Assembly: GCF_011386835.1 (NCBI RefSeq)
Contig: NC_088809.1
Span: 6,430,001 to 6,494,000, forward strand
Source of the DNA: Chrysemys picta bellii
Taxonomy: Eukaryota > Chordata > Testudines > Emydidae
Length of the DNA stretch: 64,000 nt
Direction: 5' to 3'
In this document: positions 1-28,970 of the stretch, piece after piece
Layout: the number at the start of each line of letters is the position of its first letter
Position numbering within the stretch: position 1 is the stretch's first letter
The notes under the pieces: model-generated
Told to the model about the DNA's origin: nothing
Seen by the model: only the letters and a program-made list of their open reading frames with translations
The model's database searches: none
Translations under genes and position numbers: made by a program

Positions 1-17791
<17,791 letters not shown>

Positions 17792-18190
17792 GGGGGCACC
17801 GGGGTAGAGGCTGGAGCCGCTTCTCCGACAGTAGCAGGCCCCCAAAGAACCAGCGCGGGGTCTCCAGCCGAGCGGCTCTGGCGCGCTCCCCCGCCAGCAA
17901 CTCCAGCCGCGGCCGGTGACTATTGTTTATGTTCGAGGCGCTGTTTGGGCATGTCCGAGACACGGAACGCGGCGCTCATGTAACAATCCCCGATGGAACC
18001 CGCAGGACCTGAGCGTTCCGAGGCGCAGCGCCCCCTGCCGCACGCCAGGGCTCACTGTACCTCCAGCGTCACCGTTCGAAACAGCGCCCCCTGCGCCCGT
18101 CCGCGAGTCGGGCCTTGCAACAACCCTCTGCAGCGCACAGCGCGGTAACCAGCAGTGGCCCCCGCAGGCGCGGGCAGGGCGTTAAAAGCT
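17792..18190 (-). promoter_or_regulatory. PPM1D: PPM1D 5' UTR and CpG-rich promoter region
   Basis: The high-GC, CpG-dense stretch continues from exon 1 to about 18190, then composition falls sharply to AT-rich DNA with repeats. No TATA box is evident at a plausible distance, which fits a CpG-island promoter. A CGTCA half-site of the CRE type lies near 18066; calling it functional would be inference only. The transcription start cannot be fixed from sequence alone. Confidence 0.7.
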
Positions 18191-18218
18191 TCTGCTGGTC
18201 CTAGGTCCACTTCAGAGG

Positions 18219-18354
18219 CTTCTCTATAGGGGGACCATCGACCAGTTAACAAGTGTAAAAAATGGGGGTGGGCATAGGCCCCTGTACAAGACAAAACCTC
18301 AACTATTGGGATTGTCCCTATAAAATTGGGACATCAGATCACCCTAGTTCTCTA
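18219..18354 (-). mobile_element. Miniature hAT element (mini-hAT family, copy 1)
   Basis: A 120-bp element (18227-18346) with ends TAGGGGGACCA and GATCACCCTA, and 8-bp flanks CTTCTCTA / GTTCTCTA (7 of 8 match). It contains the block GGGATTGTCCCTATAAAATT and is the reverse orientation of the copy at 22352-22474. An 8-bp duplication and the TAGGGTGACCA-type end fit the hAT superfamily. Confidence 0.8.
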
Positions 18355-18659
18355 TTAAGACTTAACTTTTAATTTAACTGGAGATTGCTATAGTACCATA
18401 AATGTACAGGCACTTTACAAGGAGGGAGTACAGCTTTATTCAATAGGGTGCCAGCTACCAAGCCAAAGTCCTGAAACTTACCCCTTGCCATAGCTATCTT
18501 TAAAAACCTTTCACTCTAGTCCCTGATGGCTTTACCTCACCTCACCTCACCTTGAAGACTGACTCAGCCTTGCTATCGCAGCAGCAGCTCCTACAGGGCC
18601 CATGGAATAGGGTCCTGAAGGACAGACAGAACTGCTAGGGCTGGATCCTTGGTTATATA

Positions 18660-18913
18660 ACAGAACAAGATCTGTAAAAAGCAACAGAGTGTTCTGTGGC
18701 ACCTTATAGACTAACAGATATATTGGAGCATAAGCTTTCGTGGGTGAATACCCACTTCGTTGGATGCAGGTATTCCACTTCGTCGGAAGTGGGTATTCAC
18801 CCACAAAAGCCTATGCTCCAATACGTCTGTTAGCCTATAAGGTGCCACAGGATTCTTTGTCACTTTTTACAGATCCAGACTAACACGGCTACCCCTCTGA
18901 TACAGAACAAGAT
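18660..18913 (-). mobile_element. tRNA-derived SINE, fold-back form (copy 2)
   Basis: The insert at 18672-18901 lies between 12-bp direct repeats ACAGAACAAGAT. The minus strand reads the tRNA-like head (GGGGTAGCCGTGTTAGTCTG), the body with GGAGCATAGGC and GGTGAATACCCACTTC, and then an inverted copy of the same body back through the GCTTTTTACAG segment. The arms are about 100 bp and not identical, so they have diverged since insertion. Confidence 0.87.
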
Positions 18914-19138
18914 ATGCTCATTGCCAGAAAGAGCTTTATTTAAAACAAATTTGTGCCAGGTACTTTAAAGTCTCACAACGCCGCTAAGAAATACAATAAG
19001 GAACTATGCCCATTTCACAGATGTGTAGGCACAGCAGTTGTTATTAAACATAGATTTTCATTAAGTCTAAACGATGCTTTCTACAACACTTAAAAGACCA
19101 GGTTCCTTGCCTTGGAGCACATCATGGGCATGCAGAGC

Positions 19139-19325
19139 CAGGAATAAGAACATAGGACTGGAAAGGACCTCCCAGGTCACTGAGTCCAGTCCCTGCTATC
19201 AAACAACCCATCATATAATCCCATTCATAAATTTATCTGTCTCCCTCTTAAAACTAGTTAAGTTGTTTTCCCCAAGTACTATTGAAAGGTTGTTCCAATA
19301 TTTATTGGGACAAATCTTGCTCTGA
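19139..19325 (-). repeat. CR1-type LINE 3' fragment
   Basis: ACATAGGACTGGAAAGGACC and GTCACTGAGTCCAGTCCCTG, followed by the CTCTTAAAACTAGTTAAG block, match the reverse complement of the CR1/L3-like 3' region. It is truncated at both ends. Confidence 0.7.
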
Positions 19326-19932
19326 TTCTGCACAGTATAATCCTCCCTGAAGTCAAATGGATGAATTGTACAGGTTGTAGATTGTGGCAAATCCTAATTC
19401 CTGTTGCTAGATTTAAAACATGAATTAGAACCAAGCAGACTAACTCCCATTCCTGTGCTCTCTGTATATGCATATAGGTTATTCTGATATTTGTGAAGCT
19501 CACCAAAATAGGGAAAAGTCAAGGGGAATATCTAATTCATTATGATGATTAAAAGAACCAGTGGTTTACGAATTCCAAGATGTTTCTTTTCCCCCCTTTT
19601 CATCCTGATGAGATGTCATTTTGTACTTCCAAATGGAATCCAACATTTCATAATTCGTTGGGATTGTTGCATTCCGGCCAAATTGATTTATGTCTGATGA
19701 CTGGAATTATTTATTAAATATTTTATAATCAAAGCATTTTACCTCATACAGATCATATAACGAAATGAGAGCAGAGTGGGGTTTTTTTTTGTTTGTTTGT
19801 TTGTTTTTGCTGTATAACAGCCACACCCCAAACTTGTAACCGGACACGCACAAAAATCCCAAAACAAATGCTTTAACATATCTTGGGTGTGGAGCTGCTG
19901 AGGATTATGCAGCATGCTAAAGTACATTCCTA

Positions 19933-20077
19933 TAGTAACTCCTCACTTAACATTGTAGTTATGTTCCTGAAAAATGCAACTTTAAGCGAAACGATGTTAA
20001 GTGAATCCAATTTCCCCATAAGAATTAATGTAAATAGGGGGCGTTATGTTCCAGGGAATTTTTTTTCACCAGACAAA

Positions 20078-20123
<46 letters not shown>

Positions 20124-20382
20124 TATCTTATCACACACGGTATAAGTTTTAAACAAACAATTTCATACTGTACACAGCAATGATGATTGTGAAGCTTGGT
20201 TGAGGTGGTGAAGTCAGAGGGTGTGATATTTCCCTGGGAATGCCTTACTGCTAAACGATGAACTAGAACAGCTGAGCCCTCAAGGGTTAACACATTGTTG
20301 TTAATGTAGCCTCACATTCTACAAGGCAGCACAAATGGAGGGAGGGGAGACAGCATGGCAGGCAGACAGACAGAGACACACA
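19933..20382 (+). mobile_element. Truncated Tigger/mariner-like DNA transposon
   Basis: It begins with AGTAACTCCTCACTTAAC, the terminal inverted repeat of a common turtle family. The subterminal GCGAAACGATGTTAAG and later CTTGGTTGAGGTGGTG and AACACATTGTTGTTAATG blocks follow. The right-hand end is missing. A TA/CA microsatellite lies inside. No transposase frame remains. Confidence 0.7.
20082..20123. repeat. (TA)n(CA)n microsatellite
   Basis: About 13 TA units run directly into about 7 CA units, inside the Tigger-like element. Length is likely polymorphic. Confidence 0.95.
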
Positions 20383-20389
20383 AGTCAAA

Positions 20390-20640
20390 TAAGAGGTGGT
20401 GTTCCTACAACAATGGAAAAACCACTTCCATCACTGTAGGTTGCATCTACACTACAGGGTTATGCTGACATAGTTATGGCGCCGTAGCTATGCAGCTACA
20501 TGGCCACATTGTACATAGTCATAATGTAGGCAGGGCTAGTTTCTACAAAGGGGTTTGCACCAGTTAAAGTATATTGGTTTAAAAATAGATTTAAATTAAA
20601 CCAGTGCAATGTCGGTGTTTAGACAAGGCCTAAGGTGTGC
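20390..20640. mobile_element. MITE-like elements with GTCTACACT-type ends
   Basis: GTGGTGTTCCTACAACAATG with GGTTGCATCTACACTACAGG is followed by a segment ending GTTTAGACAAGGCCTAAGG. Probably two abutting or overlapping copies. Boundaries are approximate. Confidence 0.45.
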
Positions 20641-22025
20641 TTTGACATTTTGTGGTAAGGTAACCTGTAATACTATTGTTTTAGCAGCTCAAGCCTGGTT
20701 TACACTATAAAGTTTTCTGGTAAAACTTGCTTTCTGTCAGCATGCATTCACCTTCAGTTCTGATAAAACCCTATACTTCTGCCAGTAAATGTATACCCCA
20801 GCAGCATAAGTTCAACTCCAACAAACAGCCCTCCAGCAACAATCCCACAATGCCACTGTCCCCACAGCAGTAACCACCTCTGTCAAATTTTTGAACTCCT
20901 CTACCAAGGGGTCACAGCAACCAGAAGCTATATACGTACACTTTTAAATCCCCAGCGTGTTTTGGAAATGCCTTTCTTCCTGCTAGCCCATTGTTGCAAA
21001 CACACAGGTATGGCTCCTTGTAAAGCTAAAGCTAAAACTGCAGCTAAATCTTTTGCTTCTGCCTGTTCCAGGAAAGAAATCCTGGATTTCCTCAGTTAAT
21101 GGGGGAAAGGAGCAGTGTAAGCACAGCTGCAAAATTCCCACAAGAGTAAAATGTTTATTTGAACAGTGCCAAGGAGATGCAGAAGCTGGGGTACAGCAGG
21201 GAGGAGTTCCAATGCTGGGCAAAGGAGAAGGAACTGCAACAGTCCTACCAAAAGGAGGGCAACAAAAAGGTCAGGTGCTGCTCCCCAGAGCTATTGCTAC
21301 TACACAGAGCTAAATGACATACTGAGCAGGAACCCCACCACCAATCTGTGAGTGGCGGTGGATCTTCTGTGATTTCTGGATGATGGCACTCCAGAACTGT
21401 ACAGATGAAGAGGAGGGAGGACATAGACGATGCAGAGCCAACAGAGAGCCAGGCGCTCTTCTAGTCCCAGCCAAACCCAACCCAACCCAACCCAAATGAA
21501 CCCAGAGAGTGAACCCACTGAAAAAAGGGACTCAGGAATGTGTAATTTAATGTTCCAAAGGTGTGAATGCTTGTATGTGTTGCCAGTCCCTTCCCCAATT
21601 CAGGGAGTAATTGACCTTGGTAAATAAATTCAGCCCTCTTTTCTTTGGTTAAATATTTTCCAAGCCCTCCACATTATATATGGTAAGTGGTATGCAATAT
21701 ATTCAACTCTAATTCAAATTATTACATCTCTAGTGATAGAGAGAGAGGATATAAACATTTTGAGTTTGCATTGTTACTAATTTAAAAATAATGAGTGACT
21801 AGATGCCTTAGGGGTTTTGCAATGGGAGATGGAGCCTTTCACCTTTAGAAAACTGGTGTTCAGGTTAGCTAATTAGCAACTGGTGCTTTGACAACATGAA
21901 ATGCAAATGTTAAACCCAGCCAGGCTGATAGTGGCCAGAGGTTATTTACCCACTAATTGTTGCTAGGTGGCCTAAGTGAAGTGAGTTGGAAGTCTCAGTA
22001 GAATTGCTAGTGGGCAAGTATCTAT

Positions 22026-22332
22026 GGGTACATCTACACTGCAAATTAAGGAGTAATTGTAGCATGGTAGGCACACCTACGATAGCTTTAATCTAGCTAA
22101 CATGGATAACAATAGCCGTGAAGATGCAGCAACACAGACCCCATCATAAGTAGCAATTTGAGTACATACCCAGGGTCCCTGGCAGACTTGAAGTGGGGCA
22201 GCTAGCTCACACTGAAGCCTGTGCCACAGCATCTTCAGTGCCATTGTTATCCAAACTAGATTGATTAAACCTAGAACAGATATGCCTACTGGCTCCACAA
22301 TTACACCTTAAACTGCAATATAGGCATACCTT
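22026..22332. mobile_element. MITE-like element
   Basis: Imperfect inverted ends: GGGTACATCTACACTGCA on the left, and on the right ACTGCAATATAGGCATACC, whose reverse complement starts GGTATGCCTATATTGCAGT. The interior is itself partly self-complementary (AACATGGATAACAATAG against CCATTGTTATCCAAACTAG). About 307 bp, non-coding. Confidence 0.6.
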
Positions 22333-22343
22333 TAATCACAATT

Positions 22344-22482
22344 ACCTCCACTAGGGTGACCAGATGTCCCGATTTTATAGGGACAGGCCCGATATTTGGG
22401 GCTTTTTTTAATATGGGCTCCTATTATCTCCCAAGCCCATCCCGATTTTTCACATTTGCTATCTGGTCACCCTAACCTCCAC
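22344..22482 (+). mobile_element. Miniature hAT element (mini-hAT family, copy 2)
   Basis: A 123-bp element (22352-22474) with 14-bp terminal inverted repeats TAGGGTGACCAGAT and exact 8-bp target-site duplications ACCTCCAC at 22344-22351 and 22475-22482. The 8-bp duplication marks it as hAT. It is too short to encode a transposase. Confidence 0.92.
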
Positions 22483-23649
22483 AAATAGCATCCCTCCCTA
22501 TTGTTAATCTTCCTCAGAGAAGCTAAGGATTGGAAAGGCATGGAAACTGATCTCCACCTTGAGACCCTTTCCTGTCAGGGTAGGGATGAAGTACACTGAC
22601 CAATTAGTATGGGGAAGTTTGTACAACCTGTTCTTTGGATAAGATGCTTCCATCCCGATGCTGGCAGTTGGACACTGCACCAATCACCTGCAGTAATTCA
22701 CTATTTTAAATAAACATAAGATACAGGGTCACATACAGCTTCCTTGTAGCTAATTGCTTATATACAGATAGAGAAAATTTCACAAGAAATTTGAGAGTAA
22801 AATGATTTAACTGTTTTCATCTCACTACTTATTCAGAAAGAGATACAAGATCTCCAGCTGGCCAGACTACAGAAAGACAGCAGCTTAGATTATCTTCTCA
22901 AGACCAATATAGATGAAACCTACGAAACATTAAATTTACTTGTCTGAATTGGAGCAAGCAAAGAATGTCAGCATAAAGAAGAAAAATTTTTCTGACAAGA
23001 GGAATGTTCACACAAACACTCTCCTTTTCTTTGTGTAGTTTTACAGGAGCCAATGCACCAGACTGCTAGTCTACAGCTTAATTATTTCCTGTTAGAAGCT
23101 TACAATTTTAAACTTCCAACAAATTCCCCATAATACTGTTTTAAAGGTTCCTGTAATGTCCACATCAAGAAGATAGAGCTCGTCCATATTTTAGGCATGT
23201 AAATAAACTTCCTTCCCACTTCAAAATAAGCAAATTATGTTACAAATGCAAGTAGAGTATTTTTACATTTGTCCTAGCAAGCTAATCCAATAATTTAAAA
23301 TATCTATTTTAACACAACTGCTGAAGTGTGAACAAACATCTCAATCATACCAAAGCTTAAAGCCCTCATCTTGACTAAGAAGCTTCAGAGAAAACACAAA
23401 TATGGGAGAATATTGTCTAAACCTTTCGAGAAATCTCATTTTTCACTGGTATTTTAATGAAATACTTCAATTACACATGGGTATACTCTCATCTATGTCA
23501 ATATGTCAACTGGCTTCATGCAAGTATCTTACCTTTAGAAAATGAATGTAAGGAACAACATTGTTTTGTCAGGAGATGGACTAGGTGAGGACTTTTCCAT
23601 CTGTAATATCCAGGATTCTTTTTTCCCCTGTAAAACAGACAAAGCACTT

Positions 23650-23960
23650 ATAGAGCACCTTTCACCAAAGAATCTCAAAATGCCTTAAAAGTATTTATCT
23701 TTTTGACCCAAAGTAATCTAGGGACCATGATAGGTATTCTAATTACAGCATACTTCCCGAATGAGGGGAGTTAAAGAAGCCTCCCATTTCTCTCTGTGAA
23801 GTAGATATTAGATCTATTTTACAGGTGGAAGAAAATGAGGCAGAACAGTTAAGGGATTTAGCTAAGGTCACAAAAATAGTCAGTGACAGAACTAAGAAAA
23901 GAAACTAAGAGTCTTGACTCCTAACTTGCTGCTCTAACCATGAGACTCATGTCTAGCCTC
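23650..23960 (-). repeat. MIR-like SINE relic
   Basis: Reverse-strand MIR pattern: TTATAGAGCACCTTTCACC, then ATTTTACAGGTGGAAG, AAATGAGGCAGAACAGTTAA, AAGGTCACAAA and GTCTTGACTCCTAACTTGC. It is one of the longer MIR copies in the window. Confidence 0.75.
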
Positions 23961-25039
23961 ATAATAGATCTTTAGTATCTATTTCATACATGCATACATA
24001 CGTCCTCAAAAAAATCTCTATTCACAAACACACATATATATAAAGTGGCAACTAAAATTATATCAATATAATTTGTTATATCAATATAACTTGTGGTATT
24101 AGTTTTTCAGGAACCATCACTTTGAGTTCATTGCCATGGTAAAAAACTCAAGCAGGTCCTCCCCTCTTCTTTCTAGGCTTAAGTACTAAGTGGTAGAACA
24201 TTAATTCAGTTGTTCACAACGATTAAACCTTCCTCCATATCACCAAAAGTGATTTTTTCCACAGGTACACCAGCTGAGGTAGAAAAGGAAACCTGAGCCT
24301 AACAGTTCCACCAGCTTGTCCAACCTTCAAGTATGTAAGGAATGAATTTAAATAGTCCAATGTTAGCCAGCAGTGATAACTTTGTAGTGATCTCAGCTTA
24401 GTTTTGGAAAACTTTAGGTCATAGGAACAACAGGTTCAAAGTACATCAGCATGAACTCATGCCTCTGTATTTCCTCCATAGAATCTCTCTGTCTGCATTT
24501 ATTCCAAGGGGAACTTTTCAGATGATATTGTAGCAATCAAGGTCTCATTTGCACTCAGAATACGCTATAACCAGGAGATTGTGATCTGGTTTTCTTATAT
24601 GACATTCCCATTCTCCTCACTGTTAGGCTGATCAGTTTCTTCGATGATTTTTCAAAGGCCAAACTGAAACATGGAAAAAGTAAATGAAGACATGAGATGT
24701 GACATGTACTTTGTATTATTTAAAAATTAACTTTTCATAATCCAAGGTATTAGGGAAAAAAGGAAGTTTGTTTACAAAACATTTAAAAGATGACAGTGTC
24801 CTTTGTCTTTGTTTATTTCCTATACATCTATACACACACTTAAAATACCAGGGACTATATAAGTATATAACTCTTTCTCCTCTCACATACCACAAACTCA
24901 CGTAAGGCTCTTTCTGAAGACGGGTCTTTGCTTCACAGTCAAAGGCCTGATCAGTACTAGCCTTGAAGTGATGGCAGAAGAACTACTGACTTCAGTATGA
25001 AAAAATATACCCTTGACTGACACAGTCACGCCAACCTAA

Positions 25040-25172
25040 CCCCCAGCGTAGACACAGCTATATCAATGGAAGAATGCTTCTGTCAATGTACCTACCATCG
25101 TTCAGTGAGGTGGTGTTCCTGTACCAATGGAAAAACCATCGGTTGGAGTAGGCTGTGTCTACACTATGGATT
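25040..25172. mobile_element. MITE-like fragment
   Basis: AGCTATATCAATGGAAGAAT and GTGGTGTTCCTGTACCAATG lead to the end GGCTGTGTCTACACTATG. It shares the family seen at 10430 and 20390. Confidence 0.5.
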
Positions 25173-25628
25173 ATGTCTATGTATCTACAGAGACTCCTAT
25201 AACTTGTATTATATTAATAGATCATTGATGTTGATTTTCAATAAGTCTTAGAGCTCTGGGGAAGTTCCAGAAGACTGGAATAACACTAATGTTGTGCCAA
25301 TTTTTAAAAAGGGTAATCAGGATGACTATTATAGGCCTTTCAGGCTGACATTGATCCTGGGCAAGATAATGGAGCAGCTGATACAGGACTCAATTAATAA
25401 AGAATTAAGTAAGGGTAATGTAATGGAAAATAGATCCTATCAGACTAACTCAATATCTTTTTTTGACAAGATTACAAGTTTGGGAGATAAAGGTAATAGT
25501 GTTGACATAACATACTTAGACTTTTCCAGGGCATTTGACTTGATACTGCACAACATTTTGATTAAAAAACTAGAACTATATAAAATTTAGCCTGGCACAC
25601 ATTAAATGAATTAAAAACTGTCTATTAG

Positions 25629-25759
25629 GTCTCAAAGTAATTGTAAATAGGGAATTGTCACAGAGCAAGTATGTTTCCAGTGGGATCCCGCAAGTCTCAA
25701 AGTAATTGTAAATAGGGAATTGTCACAGAGCAAGTATGTTTCCAGTGGGATCCCGCAAG
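25629..25759 (+). repeat. 65-bp tandem duplication inside the CR1 fragment
   Basis: The segment starting TCTCAAAGTAATTGTAAATA and ending GGGATCCCGCAAG occurs twice, with a 65-bp period (starts near 25630 and 25695) and no visible differences. 65 is not a multiple of three, so it also breaks the reading frame. Confidence 0.95.
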
Positions 25760-25772
25760 GATGAGTTCATGA

Positions 25773-26121
25773 CCCTATGGCAGTGTTTCCCAAACTTGGG
25801 ACGCCGCTCGTGTAGGGAAAGCCCCTGGCAGGGTGGGCCGGTTTGTTTACCTGCCGCGTCCGCAGGTCCGGCCGATCGCGGCTCCCACTGGCCGCAGTTC
25901 GCTGCTCCAGGCCAATGGGAGCTGCTGGAAGCGGCGGTCAGTACGTCCCTCGGCCCACGCTGCTTCCAGCAGTTCCCATTGGCCTGGAGCAGTGAACCAC
26001 GGCCAGTGGGAGCCGCGATCGACCGGACCTGCGGACGCGGCAGGTAAACAAACCGGCCCGGCCTGCCAGGGGCTTTCCCTACACGAGCAGCGTCCCAAGT
26101 TTGGGAAACACTGCCCTATGG
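25773..26121. mobile_element. Palindromic hAT element (333-bp hairpin)
   Basis: The element at 25781-26113 begins CAGTGTTTCCCAAACTTGGG and ends CCCAAGTTTGGGAAACACTG. It is flanked by exact 8-bp duplications CCCTATGG. Nearly the whole length pairs with itself, about 150-bp arms around a short centre near 25945. It is GC-rich and non-coding. Open frames here on both strands give nearly the same protein, which reflects the palindrome and not a gene. Confidence 0.93.
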
Positions 26122-26231
26122 TATTTAACATTTTTATCAGTGACTTGGAAGAAAACATAAAATCGTTGATAAAGTTTGCAGTTGACACAAAAAATGGGGG
26201 AGTGGTAAATAACAAAGAGGACAGGTCACTT

Positions 26232-26530
26232 AGGCTTGGTCTACACTACCCCCCCTAATTCGAACTAAGGTACGCAACTTCAGCTACGTGAATAACGTAG
26301 CTGAAGTTCGAAGTACCTTATTTCGAATTAGTTCAAACTTACCTTGGTCCACACTCGGCAGGCAGGCTCCCCCGTCGACTCCGCGGTACTCCTCTCGGCG
26401 AGCTGGAGTACCGCAGTCGACGGCGAGCACTTCCGGGTTCGACTTATCGCGTCCAGACTAGACGCGATAAGTCGAACCCAGAAGTTCGATTTCCAGCCGT
26501 CGAACTTGCCGGTAAGTGTAGCCAAGGCCT
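26232..26530 (+). mobile_element. Multi-hairpin MITE (family A, copy 2)
   Basis: Ends are AGGCTTGGTCTACACT and AGTGTAGCCAAGGCCT. Three hairpins follow one another: ACTTCAGCTACGT with ACGTAGCTGAAGT, GTCGACTCCGCGGTACTCC with GGAGTACCGCAGTCGAC, and TTCGACTTATCGCGTC with GACGCGATAAGTCGAA. It is inserted in the CR1 fragment. Confidence 0.85.
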
Positions 26531-27654
26531 CATTCAGAGAGATGTAGGTGCAAGCTAATAATATGCATTTTAATAACACTAAATGTAAATGTATACATCT
26601 AGGAACAAAGAACATTGGCCATGCTTACAGGATGGGGGACTCTATTCTGGGAAGCAGTGACTCTGAAAAAGATTTGGCAATTGTCATGAATAGTCAAATA
26701 TGAGATTCTAGTGTGATGCTGTGGCCAAAAGAGCAAATCGATCCTGGGATGCACAAACAGGGAATATCGAGTAGGGGTAGAGAGGTTATTTTACCTCTGT
26801 ATTTGGCATTGATGTGACCACTACTGGAATACTGTCCTGTTCTAGAGCCCACAATTCAAGAAGAATGTTGATAAATTGGAGAGGGTTCAGAGAAGAGCCA
26901 TCAGAATAATTAAAGGATTAGAAAACATGATTTATAGTGATACATTCCAAGATTAAAATCTATTTTTTTTTAACAAAGAGACGGTTAAGAGGAGACTTTA
27001 ATACAGTCCAAGTACCTACATAAGTGACACGATATGCCGGAATAGTCTCTGTACTGTAGACATAACCAAAGATGTTTTCGGACTTTGGCAACTTAGGCAT
27101 GCATAATTGTTATTAATATAAGCGCATCAAAGAGGTCATTGAATGGTACACATTCTGCTTATAAATTAATAATATGGCTTAAAGGAGTACATTATTTTTT
27201 AGCAACCAGAAGGTTATTACAAAATAAAAACAGATAAGCAGTGTATGTAAGCATTGCAGAACAGTTACAGTGAATAAAGTAGGTCAGCCAGTTTCTATAA
27301 TTAAAGCCTGCTAAATGAAGAAAGCAGGCATATTTGTCAGACATAATAAGGCCAAGTGACAAATCTCAAGCAACAGAATTCATAGAGATGGAACATAATG
27401 CATGCTAATAAACTGAGACCAGGAAAACAAGCTCAAAGTCAGACTTGGATAACATTATTAGAAGTAACCACATGCCTGCCTATTCAACATTTCCCAGAGA
27501 GTTAAGAAATGTATATTGTACATTTCTCTCTCGCAATAGTGAGAAACACAGAAGTACAGAAAATCCACAGACAGCCTTTTTAACAACATTAATAACCATT
27601 AATGTAAAATTTAAAATAATAAAAACCAACTGACTCATTGTGCAATCTTTATTT

Positions 27655-27740
27655 TGGAGAAGTTCTATGGCCTGTGTTGTACAGGAGGACAGACTAGATG
27701 ATGAGTGCTCCCCTCTGGCCTTGAAATCTATGAATCCTGG
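27655..27740 (+). repeat. CR1-type LINE 3' end
   Basis: TTCTATGGCCTGTGTTGTAC, AGACTAGATGATGAGTG and GGCCTTGAAATCTATGAATC match the terminal part of CR1/L3-like elements, which end in short ATCTATGA-type repeats. Confidence 0.7.
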
Positions 27741-28272
27741 GCACGTCAGCTGCTTTCTCTTAATCTGTGAAATGGATAGGATAACCCGCACAGAGCTTTA
27801 GTGAGGGTTAATTAATGTTTAAGTATTTTGAGGTTATATAAAAGACTATTCATAAAGTAGATTAGGAATAAAGTAATAAGTATTATTAAATGTACTGTAC
27901 TGGCCCTTTGTTTAATTCTATTATACCTTAATTCATTCATTTATTCTTAAGGGGTGAAGGGTATGCTACAAAATCCCAACAGGGGAAACTCATTCCTACC
28001 CAGTGAGGATGTATCCTGTTATCCACTCTGGAGAATCATCAGACAATAATAGAAGTATGCTAGCCAAGATTTTGAGAGACAACAAAAAGAAAAGAGAAGA
28101 GAGAAGAGAAATAATGGTTACTGATACACTGTCAAGGGAAAAAATCCTAAAAGGACAATATCCTCCTGCAACCTGTATTTGAAAAACAAACACCTTTGAC
28201 AGTGACATCTACAAGCTTATTGGAAACAGATGAAAACCCAATCCCTTGGAACTTTTAGAAAGGATAAAGTAA

Positions 28273-28463
28273 TACACCGCTACCTCGATATAACGCGACC
28301 CGATATAACACAAATACAGATATAACGCGGTAAAGCAGGGCTCCGGTGGGGCGGGGCTGCACAGTCCGGTGGATCAAAGAAAGTTCATATAACACGGTTT
28401 CACCTATAACACGGTAAGATTTTTTGGCTCCCGAGGACAGCGTTATATCGAGGTAGAGGTGTA
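28273..28463. mobile_element. Miniature Tigger/mariner-like element
   Basis: A 187-bp element (28275-28461) flanked by TA dinucleotides. Its inverted ends are CACCGCTACCTCGATATAAC and GTTATATCGAGGTAGAGGTG (one mismatch over about 22 bp). Further internal copies of GATATAAC occur. The TA duplication is typical of the Tc1/mariner/pogo group. Confidence 0.85.
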
Positions 28464-28749
28464 TGTTGTTGGCAGCAATCCTACATTGGCCATGGCAGGT
28501 TGGACTAATCCTGGATCGAGGCTGAAACACCATTTCCGAACAGTTATAGATCTGTGATTTTATCTATCCATGTTTGCAATAAAAACATTTACAATGCAGA
28601 AGTCCCTAACTCAAAGTCATGGTTTTTAACTCATGGCATTTAATTGCAGCCATTGATCCTGAGCCATAGTTATTCAGTGTAAGACCTACATTCTGCAGAT
28701 TTCTAAGAATGTCTGCTGTGCATATTCTTACTTTCTGCCTGCATTCTGC

Positions 28750-28845
28750 TTGGGTAGGTGGCTGCAAATAGGCTTATTTTTCAGACTAGATGATCCTAAT
28801 ATTCCTTGTGTTCCTACAATCTATGAGTCTATGAACTGTGGCAGA
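28750..28845 (+). repeat. CR1-like 3' end fragment
   Basis: Short relic: CAGACTAGATGATCCTAATA followed by CTACAATCTATGAGTCTATG. Too short for a firm family name. Confidence 0.45.
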
Positions 28846-28970
28846 GAACTAGCTATCACAATCCTTAATGGGATGGGTAGGACCTATAAGGAAGGCAAGT
28901 TAGAGAAAATAATTCTGAAACAACACGGTAAGGAGAAAAATGGGACAGTGGCTAATGACAGTAGAGAGAC

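Larger units (their letters stand above)
25257..27035 (+). mobile_element. CR1-type LINE fragment, interrupted by two DNA transposons
   Basis: Translated pieces match CR1-type reverse transcriptase in order: PIFKKGNQDDYYRPF and LTLILGKIMEQLIQDSINKE, VDITYLDFSRAFD (25294-25590), SSGIPQG near 25735, FNIFISDLEENIKSLIKFAV (26122-26190, where the usual FADDT is FAVDT), and NTKCKCIHLG after 26570. Then comes the C-terminal block down to the AATTGGAGAGGGTTCAGAG segment. Frames are broken by stops and shifts. It is interrupted by a hAT hairpin (25781-26113) and MITE family A copy 2 (26232-26530), and carries a 65-bp tandem duplication. It is a dead copy; no 5' half or intact endonuclease domain is present. 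Confidence 0.88.

Noticed and set aside
25736..26258. Overlapping open frames of 103, 141 and 122 codons
   Set aside because: They cover the 333-bp hAT palindrome, whose two strands give nearly the same translation. They are not genes.
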